Part shown: piece after piece, positions 40,665-50,815 of the stretch | Position numbering within the stretch: position 1 is the stretch's first letter | How the letters are laid out: the number at the start of each line of letters is the position of its first letter | NCBI GenBank assembly: GCA_026929865.2 | Contig: CM049413.1 | Coordinates: forward strand, 17,222,001 to 17,286,000 | Source of the DNA: Hyperoplus lanceolatus | Taxonomy: Eukaryota > Chordata > Actinopteri > Uranoscopiformes > Ammodytidae | Direction of reading: 5' to 3' | Length of the DNA: 64,000 nt | Program-made: the position numbers and the translations under genes | The notes under the pieces: generated by a model | Seen by the model: only the letters and a program-made list of their open reading frames with translations | Told to the model about the DNA's origin: nothing | The model's database searches: none

Positions 40665-41285
40665 ACATTGACTACATTTACATGCTCAGAAATACTTCGA
40701 TATTAACCCGGTTCAGGTCACATTCTGAATAAGACATCACCATGTAAACAGCAGTTATTGCTCCTTGCACCTTAATCAGAATAAATTCGAACTCAGAATA
40801 AACCATAATCGGATTAAGAAAGCTGGAGTATTCCTCTCTTAATCACATTATGGTGGCATGTACTGTACACCTTAATTGGACTAAATATTCCAACCAGAAT
40901 TGTTGCTGCATTTTTTTGGCTGTTAGCAACCCATGCCCTGGTTTATGGATGTTAAATTAAGCTGTGTAAACATGCAACAAGGCTCCTTGAAAGAAGCTTT
41001 GTCCTTTTTGGCTGACAAAACAACGCAAGACAATGCTTATGACATAACAAATGTTAATTTTCCATGTCCGGGATGGGAATTGTTACCGACAAAATATGTG
41101 CTGATGTCAAACATCATTACGCTTCTACCACAGGATTTTGTAGACATAATGTTCCCACTATGCTGATTGACATGTAAACATGAATAACCCAGTAGTTGCT
41201 GTGCATGTAAACACATTATTTGGAATATTGTCTTAACCGGAGTATGGACCTTAATCAGAATATGCTGTGTAAACGTTGTCAATGT
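40665..41285. mobile_element. Non-autonomous DNA transposon, short imperfect terminal inverted repeats
   Basis: The left end ACATTGACTACATTTACATG and the right end, read inverted, ACATTGACAACGTTTACAC share the outer 17 bases at about 15 positions. Subterminal 'tttacatg / catgtaaa' and 'cttaatcagaata / ttctgattaag' segments recur in both orientations. Flanking GTTTTAG (40,658-40,664) and GCTTTAG (41,286-41,292) may be a 7-bp target duplication with one change. A 77-codon open frame inside (40,933-41,166) is not recognisable as a transposase. The general style ('tttacatg' ends, 'taatcagatta' interior) is common among fish DNA elements. The superfamily is unresolved. Confidence 0.6.
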
Positions 41286-41292
41286 GCTTTAG

Positions 41293-42163
41293 AGTTTCCC
41301 TGAAATTTTAAACTGGCTTTAAAAGAAAAACGATTGGGCTCCAGGGTGTAGATATTTGACATGTATACCTAAGTAATGAGGGATATAACGACCTGAACCT
41401 CTCTCTCTGCTTGACCAGGCTACATAAGTGGCCCCTAGTGTGTACCCAGCATCCTTCAGGCAAGATCGTATATCGTCCTCTTTTTTTCAGTTTCAGTCTT
41501 TTTAAGCACAGCTTGTTGGAGACCAAAACACGTCCAATTCATTAGTAAAAAATGATGCACTTTAAATTCAATTCAATAAATGAAACGTTATCTATCACAT
41601 GGTGATAGCAAATTGTCTTCAGTTAGGTTAGGGCTCACAAACGGCCTTAAAATACAACCATTAAGGACCTGCATACAATTATATTTTTAACACAACTCCA
41701 TATATAAATAAAAGCAGGTGTGCTAGGTAGCACATCAAATTCAGTGATAGTCTATGTGGCCTTTTTTTATAGATATTGCAGTGGGAATAAAATAGTTCTT
41801 GTTAACGCTGAAGGTGCTACCTGACGGTAACAGTGGAACGGAGTGGTGAAGTAGGTGTGAAGGGTCCTCGATGATGGAGTCTGTCTTTCTTTTACTTTGT
41901 GACCTACAGTGCCCCGTCTGCACTAGATGTTTTCCTCAGCTGGCAATAAAAGCAAAGGACTTATCCCAAATGCTTTTGAATGGCCTTTTTTCATGCATCG
42001 TAATAGTTGTCAGTATTGTTTGACTTTAGGCGCTCTTTTAAATTGGCTATGAACGAGACACAGTTCAGTTGTGAGTTGTGACCAGATTGGTTAGGTGGGG
42101 TCATCATAAAATAAAATAAACCCTTTAACTGACTATTTAAATTGGCAAAAACGTCAAACTCAA
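41293..42163. other. Non-coding, no feature seen
   Basis: No supportable gene, RNA or repeat. Confidence 0.5.
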
Positions 42164-42167
42164 TTAA

Positions 42168-43089
42168 AGCAGCAACGAGTAACATTTAAATATCTTTTAA
42201 ACAGCCTCATGTTTCCTCTGATAATCATAAATTACCTTTAACAGCAAACGAGACCATCTGTGCAAAGAAAGACTTTTTGATATAGTTTTTATTACTGCTT
42301 TTGGTCTGGTCGTACACCCAGTCCGATTTTTGGTTCACGCGTGCATGCTCTATGGTCACATATCCGTATTGGTCGCAGATTTCAGTGCGGCGCAGGAACG
42401 CGATTTGAGAAGCCTATGGCTCCAGGTGAGGGAAGGGGAGCGGGAGCCTTGTTTGAGACAGTTGTTTGTTCATAATGACTGATAACGGGGCTGAACCATC
42501 AAAGAAAAAAAAGAAAATGCAATGAAGAAAAGCTAAAAGGGAGAGTGATAGGTGGGCGGGAGGGCGTTGCCAAGCAACGTATACACAATTTCACGCAGCG
42601 AACCTAGACTGCAGTGTTTACTCCTAAATGAATGAGCGGTAGCCTACTAAAACAAAGTTTACTTTGCCTCACCAGCATCATCAGATGACCATTATTCATC
42701 TGAAATAGTCATTATTTACAACATAAACACATAACCTCATCGTGATCCATACTAACTAACTGCCATCTCTCGTTCATTCGCTTGGTGTGAGGACACGGAC
42801 TCGTTCAGCTCCGTGAGAGGTGACGATGCATCAACTCATTGCAATCAGGTGTGTTTAGCACTTACTGCCATTAGTTGATGCTGTGTCACCCATAGACTCA
42901 CAGAGCCGAAAAGAGTCCGGTGCCCTCCACACTTTCAACACACGGACACGCACCATATTGCTTCCTGATTATTTGAATCTTGCACTCCCTGCACGAGCTA
43001 GAAAACAGCTTCACGACAGCTGGCGTCGTTAAAATACTACCGCTTTTGTTCAAAGGTGTCGCCAACGTGCCGACTTACTCGTAGTGGCT
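42168..43089. mobile_element. DNA element with TTAA target duplication
   Basis: The left end AGCAGCAACGAGTAA and the right end, read inverted, AGCCACTACGAGTAA match at 12 of 15 positions. TTAA precedes the left end (42,164-42,167) and follows the right end (43,090-43,093), as expected for TTAA-specific transposons such as piggyBac or Kolobok. Length is 922 bp. Inside, an ATG at 42,475 opens MTDNGAEPSKKKKKMQ before a stop at 42,520-42,522. Its acidic-then-polylysine style recalls, from memory, the N-terminus of uncharacterised TE-encoded fish proteins. No complete frame survives. Confidence 0.65.
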
Positions 43090-43094
43090 TTAAT

Positions 43095-43713
43095 TAATTT
43101 AAAAATAATTAGGATATGGCATTTACTAAAGGTGATATATTGGTTATAACCTTAATAAATAGATCTAACATGGCTCAGTTAAAAGTCCAAAATGTTATAT
43201 TACAATATACAGACACACACTTGCACACATACAGTACAGTCCTCTGTCCTGGTAACATCCCATATCTGTATTTCTGATTAATAGTAGCCTCTGGTCATCC
43301 ATCAACATATGGCTGTTATTACCCCAATCGAATCCTCACTCTAAAATGCATTTAGGTAAAAAAAAAAAAGAAAAGAAGAATTTCAGACTTTTTTTGCTCA
43401 TCGTCCCATCTGGTGGCATGGATAATTAATCACCTAAGCGATGTGCCTCCGTTCTTCATTATTTAGCCTCGGAGAAGAGGCTGACATACGTGTGTGTGTG
43501 TGTGTGTGTGCATGTGCGTGCATGTGCACATTGCAGCAGTGGAGAGCAGGCACAAGGTCTGGCTCACAGTTTCAGCTTGTTTATGGCAGCTTGTTTGCTT
43601 GGCTCCGAACACAAACATGTGACATCTGATTAACAAACAGTATTGCTCAGGCAATCACCCCCCCAGTGCTACAAGTATAGCAATTCATCTAATGAGGGGC
43701 ATGAGGTAAAAAG

Positions 43714-43755
<42 letters not shown>

Positions 43756-44549
43756 TTTATTTGATTCATATGGATTTCAAAACGGGTAATGCAGAGTAAA
43801 GAATAGTAATGATGCACTTGCAGAAGGGAACAAAGTCCCCACGGAGTAAGCGAGATTTAAACTTTGCAGAGATTTTTGTCTAACGGTTTTTATCACAAAT
43901 GTGGTTATTTTCCACTCCCCACACAGGTAATGAAAAATGTAGACGTGGGGTAAAAAAAATTAAATATTGACATTGTTGTAAACTGCATTTCTATTTTACA
44001 CTACACAAAATATATGTTTGCAAACTGAAACATGTGCAACTTTGTTTTAAAAAAAAAACTGAAGAGAAGTCAAAGATGATCATGGGGTACGTGTTAATAG
44101 ACTCCGAGCCCATACACTGTTTAATATGAGCCTGAATCCATTGAATCAGGGTACAGTGTGACCTTGCTTTTCCCTCCTATCTCAGTGAGTTAATTTAATG
44201 ATGTGTGCACGGTCATCTATATAGTCTCAGTCTAGGTGTGAATCAATTACTTGCTGCTTACAAGTGGAACATTTGATTCAAAGTTTGAGTTTTTTCAAAT
44301 AAAGCAGAAGCAGTGTTCGGCAGCAGTGAGGTCTTCAGCCTTCATTATACGTCTTATCTGCAGAGAAAGGTGTGCCCCACTCTGGTCATTTATTTAGCTT
44401 TAAACAGAGAAAAAAGACAAACAAGGGAAACGTGTTCCTCGTTCCAACTTTCTTGCCAGCGGACAAACGCATTGCAAATACATCATTCTTGAGCCTCTCT
44501 TCACTGTAGACCAGCAGCAAGCATACAAGCATCTACATGGAACGTTGTG
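43095..44549. other. Non-coding; (GT)n and (TTG)n arrays
   Basis: No gene seen. GT-rich tract at 43,489-43,530 and a TTG array at 43,719-43,754 (12 units). Otherwise AT-rich unique-looking sequence. Confidence 0.5.
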
Positions 44550-44557
44550 AATTACTT

Positions 44558-46241
44558 GGTAACACTTTACAATAAGGTACACAAAATTGTAGTAGCTACT
44601 ACATACCTACTACATAGTTTTTTTTTTTTTGCGCTACCTATGTGTTAGGTAGCACAAAAAAAAAACCCTATGTGTTACCTACTACATAGTTTTTTTTTTT
44701 GCGCTACCTATGTGTTAGGTAGCACATAGGGTTTTTTTTTGTGCTACCTAACACATAGGTAGCGCAAAAAAAAAAAACTATGTAGTAGGTAACACATAGG
44801 GTTTTTTTGTGCTACCTATGTGTTAGGTAGCTCAAAAAAAAACCCTATGTGTTACCTACTACATAGTTTTTTTTTGCGCTACCTATGTGTTAGGTAGCAC
44901 ATAGGGTTTTTTTTTGTGCTACCTAACACATAGGTAGCACACAAAAAACCCTATGTGCTACCTAACACATAGGGGTTTTTTTTTTGTGCTACCTAACACA
45001 TAGGTAGCGCAAAAAAAAAAAACTATGTAGTAGGTAACACATAGGGTTTTTTTTTGTGTGCTACCTAACACATAGGTAGCACAAAAAAAACCCTATGTGC
45101 TACCTAACACATAGGGTTTTTTTTTTCTACCTAACACATAGGTAGCGCAAAAAAAAAAAAACTATGTAGTAGGTAACACATAGGGGTTTTTTTTTTTGTG
45201 CTACCTAACACATAGGTAGCACAAAAAAAATACTATGTAGTAGGTAACACATAGGGGTTTTTTTTTTTGTGCTACCTAACACATAGGTAGCACAAAAAAA
45301 AAACCCCTATGTGCTACCTAATGTTGTTAATTCTCTTAGCTGGGTGCTGGTGGTATGGATGAAAGAAGTTGACAGCTGACGCAGTCTGAGGAGGCTTTCA
45401 GGAACGTCTCTTTTTATTTCAAAACAACAAGGTCATACTGCAGTAAACGAAGCCAAATGAAAGTCAAGTTATTCTAGCCAAATTGAAACGGAGGAAGGTG
45501 CAACACTGTTCCTTGTCAAACGTAAAAAGCCCCCCGAACTCTGTTTGCTCACTATCTTAAACAGAGGTCCAGTAAGTTGATTGGTCGTCAAAGACGACCC
45601 TCTTCGTCGTGATTGGTCAGTTTTAACTATTGTGCAATTACCACTCCTAAACATCTGTGGAATAGATTAACAGAGACACTGTCCGGCCTGGAGGCCTGAA
45701 GTCTGGCTTTGACCAGTAATACCAACAATTTTGGACAGCGGCCGTATATTAACCCCTCTCCTAATGACTGGAAAAGGACCCAAGACCGGCCAGTGTTAAC
45801 TCAAACCTATAAAACAGTCATACAAGTGTCTGTTTTAGCTTAAACACAGATAAGATGATTTACAGAAGTTCAGACCTCATCACCAACTTACACATTCCAA
45901 GAAGTGGGGGTTAAGAAATGCCTTTCAGCTAGTCTACAGAAATGTGCTTTAAGAAGTTAATACACTACACTAACACATAGGGGTTTTTTTTTGTGTGCTA
46001 CCTAACACATAGGTAGCGCAAAAAAAAAAAAACTATGTAGTAGGTAACACATAGGGGTTTTTTTTTTTTTGTGCTACCTAACACATAGGTAGCACAAAAA
46101 AAAAACCCTATGTGCTACCTAACACATAGGGGTTTTTTGTTTTGTGCTACCTAACACATAGGTAGCACAAAAAAAGAAAAACTATGTAGTAGGTATGTAG
46201 TAGCTACTACAATTTTGTGTACCTTATTGTAAAGTGTTACC
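44558..46241. mobile_element. Fold-back/hAT-like element built of palindromic units, carrying a solo LTR
   Basis: The terminal inverted repeats start GGTAACACTTTACAATAAGG and remain essentially identical for about 95 bp at both ends, through 'tagtagctactacatacctactacatag'. A perfect 8-bp target-site duplication AATTACTT lies at 44,550-44,557 and 46,242-46,249. The interior consists of alternating units 'ctacctaacacatagg(tagcaca)' and 'ctatgtagtaggtaacacatag' separated by runs of 7-13 A or T, in both orientations, so it can fold at many scales. No transposase. The 8-bp duplication suggests hAT (or P) mobilisation. The LTR at 45,322-45,969 was inserted later. Excluding it, the element is about 1.03 kb. 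The near identity of its ends implies recent insertion. Confidence 0.85.
45322..45969 (-). mobile_element. Solo LTR (648 bp) with CTAA target duplication
   Basis: The insert begins TGTTGTTAATTC and ends TTAATACACTACA, i.e. the TG...CA (here TGT...ACA) termini of long terminal repeats. It is flanked by CTAA at 45,318-45,321 and 45,970-45,973. Removing it with one CTAA restores an ordinary 'gtgctacctaacacatag' unit of the host element, so both boundaries are well fixed. On the minus strand an AATAAA-type signal (in 'aaataaaaagagacg', about 45,409-45,420) lies near the 3' end, which is the reason for the strand call. A plus-strand 'tataaaa' at about 45,809 leaves orientation open. No internal retroviral or Gypsy genes are present; solo LTRs arise by recombination between two LTRs. 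Family (Gypsy or ERV) undetermined. Confidence 0.8.
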
Positions 46242-46511
46242 AATTACTTTCTAAATAATACATTTATTGTACAATTTGAGATCGCAAACTGAGATGCTCC
46301 CGTAGTATTTTTGAAACAGTCAACAAAAAATTGGGTTGTGCAGGCAACAGAGCATCAAACCCTCAGACTGAAGCTGTTGTTGATCCTGTGACTAAACATT
46401 GTAATGCACATAATAGCATGATTCAAATAGTTTTGTTGAACAATGTGCTAATAATCGTTCTCGGGTTTATTTATCGAACATTGACAAAACAGACAATCCA
46501 GCACCTTGCAC

Positions 46512-46555
46512 ATACATTATAGAACACATACGTACACATGTGTTCTATAATGTAT
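46512..46555. repeat. Perfect hairpin with 18-bp arms
   Basis: atacattatagaacacat (46,512-46,529) is the exact reverse complement of atgtgttctataatgtat (46,538-46,555), with an 8-base loop acgtacac. No target duplication. Confidence 0.9.
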
Positions 46556-46932
46556 ATAATGTAACATACACTGGGTTTAACAGAATTCTGTCTTCAGTCA
46601 GCCATGTGCTTAACTGGGTATACTACAGTATATGTTATGTACACCTAAGCAAAGAAGAAGCAGCATGTCTTTTATTCAGAGACCAGCCTTTTAACAATGC
46701 CTACAATCGCTATGTCAAAGCTACAAACGCTTTTAAGTGTCTCATACAATCAAAATGCCTTTTTCAAGCTACTCACCGCCTTATTATGGGGGCAAAGATT
46801 GTGTGAGCAAGGGGGCGGAAAATTATTCCACGATTGTGGCTTTTTGCAATTATATTCTGTGTAATTTTGCTATTCACTCTGTTTAAGGCTTTACCAAGGA
46901 AAGGTGCACAGGAGCACCACTAACAAGACTAA

Positions 46933-47879
46933 AGGTACGAACACACTACACGCGTTACCTGCGTAAGATTTACGTGCGTAACGCAGCTAAAATGTTGCTT
47001 GATCATTTTGTGTCAAAAATGGTTCTACGCGCGTAGTCTCCCTCCCGATATTGTATTTCCCCTAATTAACCATGGCTGCGATCAGACCCGACACAACAGC
47101 GTGCATGTCCGCACAAAAACAACAACAACAACAACTGTGCCAAAAGACAAACTGAACAGCACAAATAGCCTAGCATTAAAACAGCATTGCATATTCACGG
47201 CAGCTACATAACAAACACAGTTACAGCAGCATCGGTGCACGGCGGCACAACATAAAGCCAAGTAGCCAACATTACCCTACCTGGCTGTGAGAGGGGACCG
47301 TGGCTGGCGTAGATCAACACCGGTACTTCGCTGTACTTGTTGTGAAAGTCCCACGGACATAGCCGTCATGTTTGGGTTCATAATATGAGGCGCTAGCCGC
47401 CCGCACACAACCGGGTGAGTTACTAATGCTATGCGACGCTAACTTGTTTTATCGGCTAAAGCACAGCGGCACATATTCACTGAATTAACCAGGAAGTCCA
47501 TTCTCCTGGTTCACTCTCCCCGCGTCTTCTATTCCCGAGCTGCTGTCATACAGCACCGGCTTGGCTGCCTGCAATACATTTTCCTCCTCGGTGTCTCTCA
47601 TCAGCCTTTGTGTACAGTACACTGTTCTCCGACCGTGCCAATGTATGTGATGTCGGGTCAAGCCCAACGCTGATTGGCCAACGCGGCTAATCATCATGCG
47701 TAGGAGCGTAAAAAGTTAAAAAAAAATGAACGCCGCGCGTAGCTGCGTATATATACGGCTAAAATGTTGCTTTAGCGCGAGTGACACATCTACACGCGTA
47801 AACCAATGGTTCCCTATGGAAAATTAGCCGATTTTCTATGCGTCTGTACGCATGTAACACGTGTAGTGTGTTCGCACCT
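46933..47879. mobile_element. PIF/Harbinger-like non-autonomous transposon, TAA target duplication
   Basis: The left end AGGTACGAACACACTACACG and the right end, read inverted, AGGTGCGAACACACTACACG are near-perfect inverted repeats that continue at lower similarity (gcgttac/tgttac). TAA flanks both sides (46,930-46,932 and 47,880-47,882), the 3-bp duplication characteristic of PIF/Harbinger elements. The 947-bp body is unusually CpG-rich at both ends (acgcgcgtag, cgccgcgcgtag). It holds a same-orientation duplicate of gctaaaatgttgctt (46,986-47,000 and 47,758-47,772). A 70-codon minus-strand open frame (47,485-47,697) is not recognised as transposase or Myb protein. Confidence 0.75.
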
Positions 47880-47884
47880 TAATG

Positions 47885-49780
47885 CACCATGTGTGCGTTA
47901 GTGTTTTATGCTGTCTGTGACCCTGGAAGCCGCAATTTACACTTAAGCAGCACTGTAAAAAAATAAAAATAAAATCTTCTCTACGCACAAGTAAATGTAC
48001 GTATGCCTACTTGTTGTGGATCATGGTGTGTATCGACCGGAAGAGGCCAACAGTCATGGACAAAACCTTTTTTAGTGTGACACCAATATCAATACATTTT
48101 ATGACAATAAAAGAACATAGTACAGTAAGTTGAAAAATGTCCAGTCAAATGTATCAATTCTGATAAGGTGAGTGGAAGGCTTTTCTTTGGTCCCACCATG
48201 GCTGTATGTTAAACCACCAGGTGTCAATGATTTTATAATGTTTTTGTATCTGAATAATTTGGACGATGCTTTACTATCGCATTCATCCTTTTGAATGTAT
48301 CTTTGTATGTTGAGCTCGACAGGAAAATAACATAAGGCATGTACAATATCTGATTGTTATGTTCATTTGTTGGCATCTGTACAACAGCCCATGCAAGCCA
48401 CATGTCCATCTGTAACCCTAAAGCGTCAGAGGACCTGTCTCACTTGGCTCTCTCAAAAGAAAATCCCACGCTTGGCCTGTGTTAAAAGGAGTTTTTTCTG
48501 TTCCAGGACTAATTTAATTGGCGCTTCTGAAATATCAATTATCCGCAACTGCCACTAAAACCCCAGCAGAATCAGCCAGCAGATCCAGTCCCCTTTTGCT
48601 CATGCCTGGATGGAACATTATGGCCACCATTTTGCTGTTGTGAACATGTGCAAATTGTGCAGTGTTTCTGCATGAACCGTTAACCAACATTTATAGCTAA
48701 ACAATCAAACGGATAAAATAGGAAAACACATGGTTCTTGGAATTGTAAAAGACGTAGGAAGGAAATGCATTTGCAAAAACTGCCAACCTCCATGCTCCCC
48801 CTGGCTTGCACTGATTTTACTGACATGAAATCATGACAGAGGGTGTGGGGGGGCATTGCAGTATGCAACTTGTAGCTTAAGTGTACAGCACTGCAGTCTT
48901 TCATTTTAGAACAATGCAGATAAAGGGAGGTTTCTGGTCTTGCCAAATTAATAAACTGAAACATTACAAACCATTCATCTTTTTTCACGTTTAAAACTGT
49001 TACAGTATATTTTTTTTCCTAGCAACAGATTTATATCAAAACCCTTTACCAGCTAGGGCATTTGCAATTTTTAAGATTTAAACCATGTATAAATGAAGGA
49101 GAACTAGAACACAGGCTTCCATGTGCTTCCTCATTTTTCAGTGTAGTTTGGCCCACGGCGGTCACTATTAGTCCTTTTCAAGGTGAACCAGTTGAGAGCA
49201 TGGTGCCCAAGATCTCTGCTGGCCAAGCAGCTGACTTCATCTTGATGGGATAGAATGATTTAATAATGTGGCTTTTCTAAACATTTCAAATGTGATTAGA
49301 CTGGATGGATCAAATTCTGACTATAGTAATTCCAGTTATTTCTGTTACCTTTTCCAATTATCCAACCAAATATATGATTACTTTATTTTCGTTTAACTTT
49401 TCCAAATGCTTTCTGTGCCCTAACATTGTGAATACATTTTATAAAATTGCTGCAATTTCTGCACATTAAATCTAATGTGGATGAATACAGTAACAAATCT
49501 TAGCCTAGGTTTTAAACACTTACTACTTAGTCATTGTTACATTTCAATTTATAATGCTGTGCTGCAATGTCATAACATTTGCTGCTGTCATAAGACCGTC
49601 TGATTGCACTGTTTGCAAAAAGTGAATGATGGCAGAGGCAAACAACTTTATTATTGTATGGGCTATTTTAATTGTGTATCAATACATTGAACAGACCTAT
49701 GCTATATTGGGGAGACCCTTCTTTGTCTGTCAGTCAGCCAATCCGTAAACCATTGCATAATCTCAAAAAATAATATGAAA
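47885..49780. other. Non-coding, no feature seen
   Basis: AT-rich sequence with short unrecognised frames. Ends at the LINE target site. Confidence 0.5.
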
Positions 49781-49820
49781 TACAATTTTAATTTCCCTCT
49801 CCGGGAACCATCACCTTACC

Positions 49821-50815
49821 GTGGTGGAGAGGTTTGTGTGCCCCTGTGAACCTGAGAGCTGTGTTGTCCGGAGCCTAGTGCTCCTGGTAGGGTCTCCCAA
49901 GGCAAAGTGGTCTCAGGTGAGGGGCACGACTAAGAATGGTTCAAAAGACCTCATGGAAGAACAAGTAAGAGGAAGAGTGACCCTGCCCGGAGGAAGCCCA
50001 GGGCCCCCGGCTGGTGGCCGGGTCTGCCACGGGGCCCGGCCGGGCACAGCCCGAAAAAGCTACGTGGCAACACACTCCTCCTCTACAACGGATGGGCCCA
50101 CCACTCATCGGAAGAACCGCTGGGGTCGGGTGCGCTGCTTACAGGGTGGCAGTGAAGGGCGGGGACCACGACGGACCAGACCCGGGTGGCAGAGGCTGGC
50201 TTTGGGGACGTGGAACGTCACCTCGCTGTGGGGGAAGGAGCCGGAACTGGTGCGGGAGGTGGAACGCTACCAATTAGATCTGGTGGGGCTTGCCTCCACG
50301 CACAGTCTTGGCTCTGGAACCGTACTTCTGGACAGGGGTTGGACTCTATTCTTCTCTGGAGTTGCCCAAGGTGTGAGGGGCCGGGCCGGTGTGAGGATAC
50401 TCACAAGCCCCCGGCTGGGCGCTACTACGTTGGAGTTTACCCCGGTGGATGAGAGGGTCGCCTCCCTACGCCTCCGGGTTGTGGGGGGGAAGACTCTTGA
50501 CTGTTGTTTGTGTGTATGCACCAAACAGCAGTTCGGAGTATTCGGCCTTCTTGGGGACCCTGAACGGAGTCCTGCATGGGGCTCCGGTAGGGGACTCCAT
50601 AGTTCTGCTGGGAGACTTTAACGCGCACTTGGGCAATGATGGAGACACCTGGAAAGGCGTGATTGGGAGGAAACGGCCTCCCCGATCTGAACCCGAGTGG
50701 TCGTTTGTTGTTAGACTTCTGTGCTGGTCATGGTTTGTCTATAACAAACACCATGTTCGAACATAAGGATGCTCATAAGTGTACATGGTACCAGAGCGCC
50801 CTCGGCTGAAGGTCG
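49821..50815 (+). pseudogene. Broken N-terminal/endonuclease part of the LINE ORF
   Basis: The region reads open from an ATG at 49,821 (about 130 residues of low-complexity Gly/Arg-rich leader), then enters the endonuclease domain: LGTWNVTSLWGKEPELVREV with the N and E motifs, and STHSLGSG. A shift at or near a run of seven G (50,483-50,489) moves coding to another frame, where [16 protein letters not shown] and the motif [12 protein letters not shown] follow. An apparent extra A at 50,671-50,673 shifts it again into the frame of the downstream ORF ([10 protein letters not shown]...[19 protein letters not shown]). A TGA at 50,807-50,809 then interrupts it where relatives have an arginine, consistent with CGA-to-TGA decay. 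The endonuclease of this copy cannot be made as one protein. Confidence 0.85.

Noticed and set aside
44570-45320. Regularly repeated units with spacers, superficially CRISPR-like
   Set aside because: Units are inverted and palindromic with homopolymer spacers inside a transposon with terminal repeats, in a vertebrate genome; not a CRISPR array.
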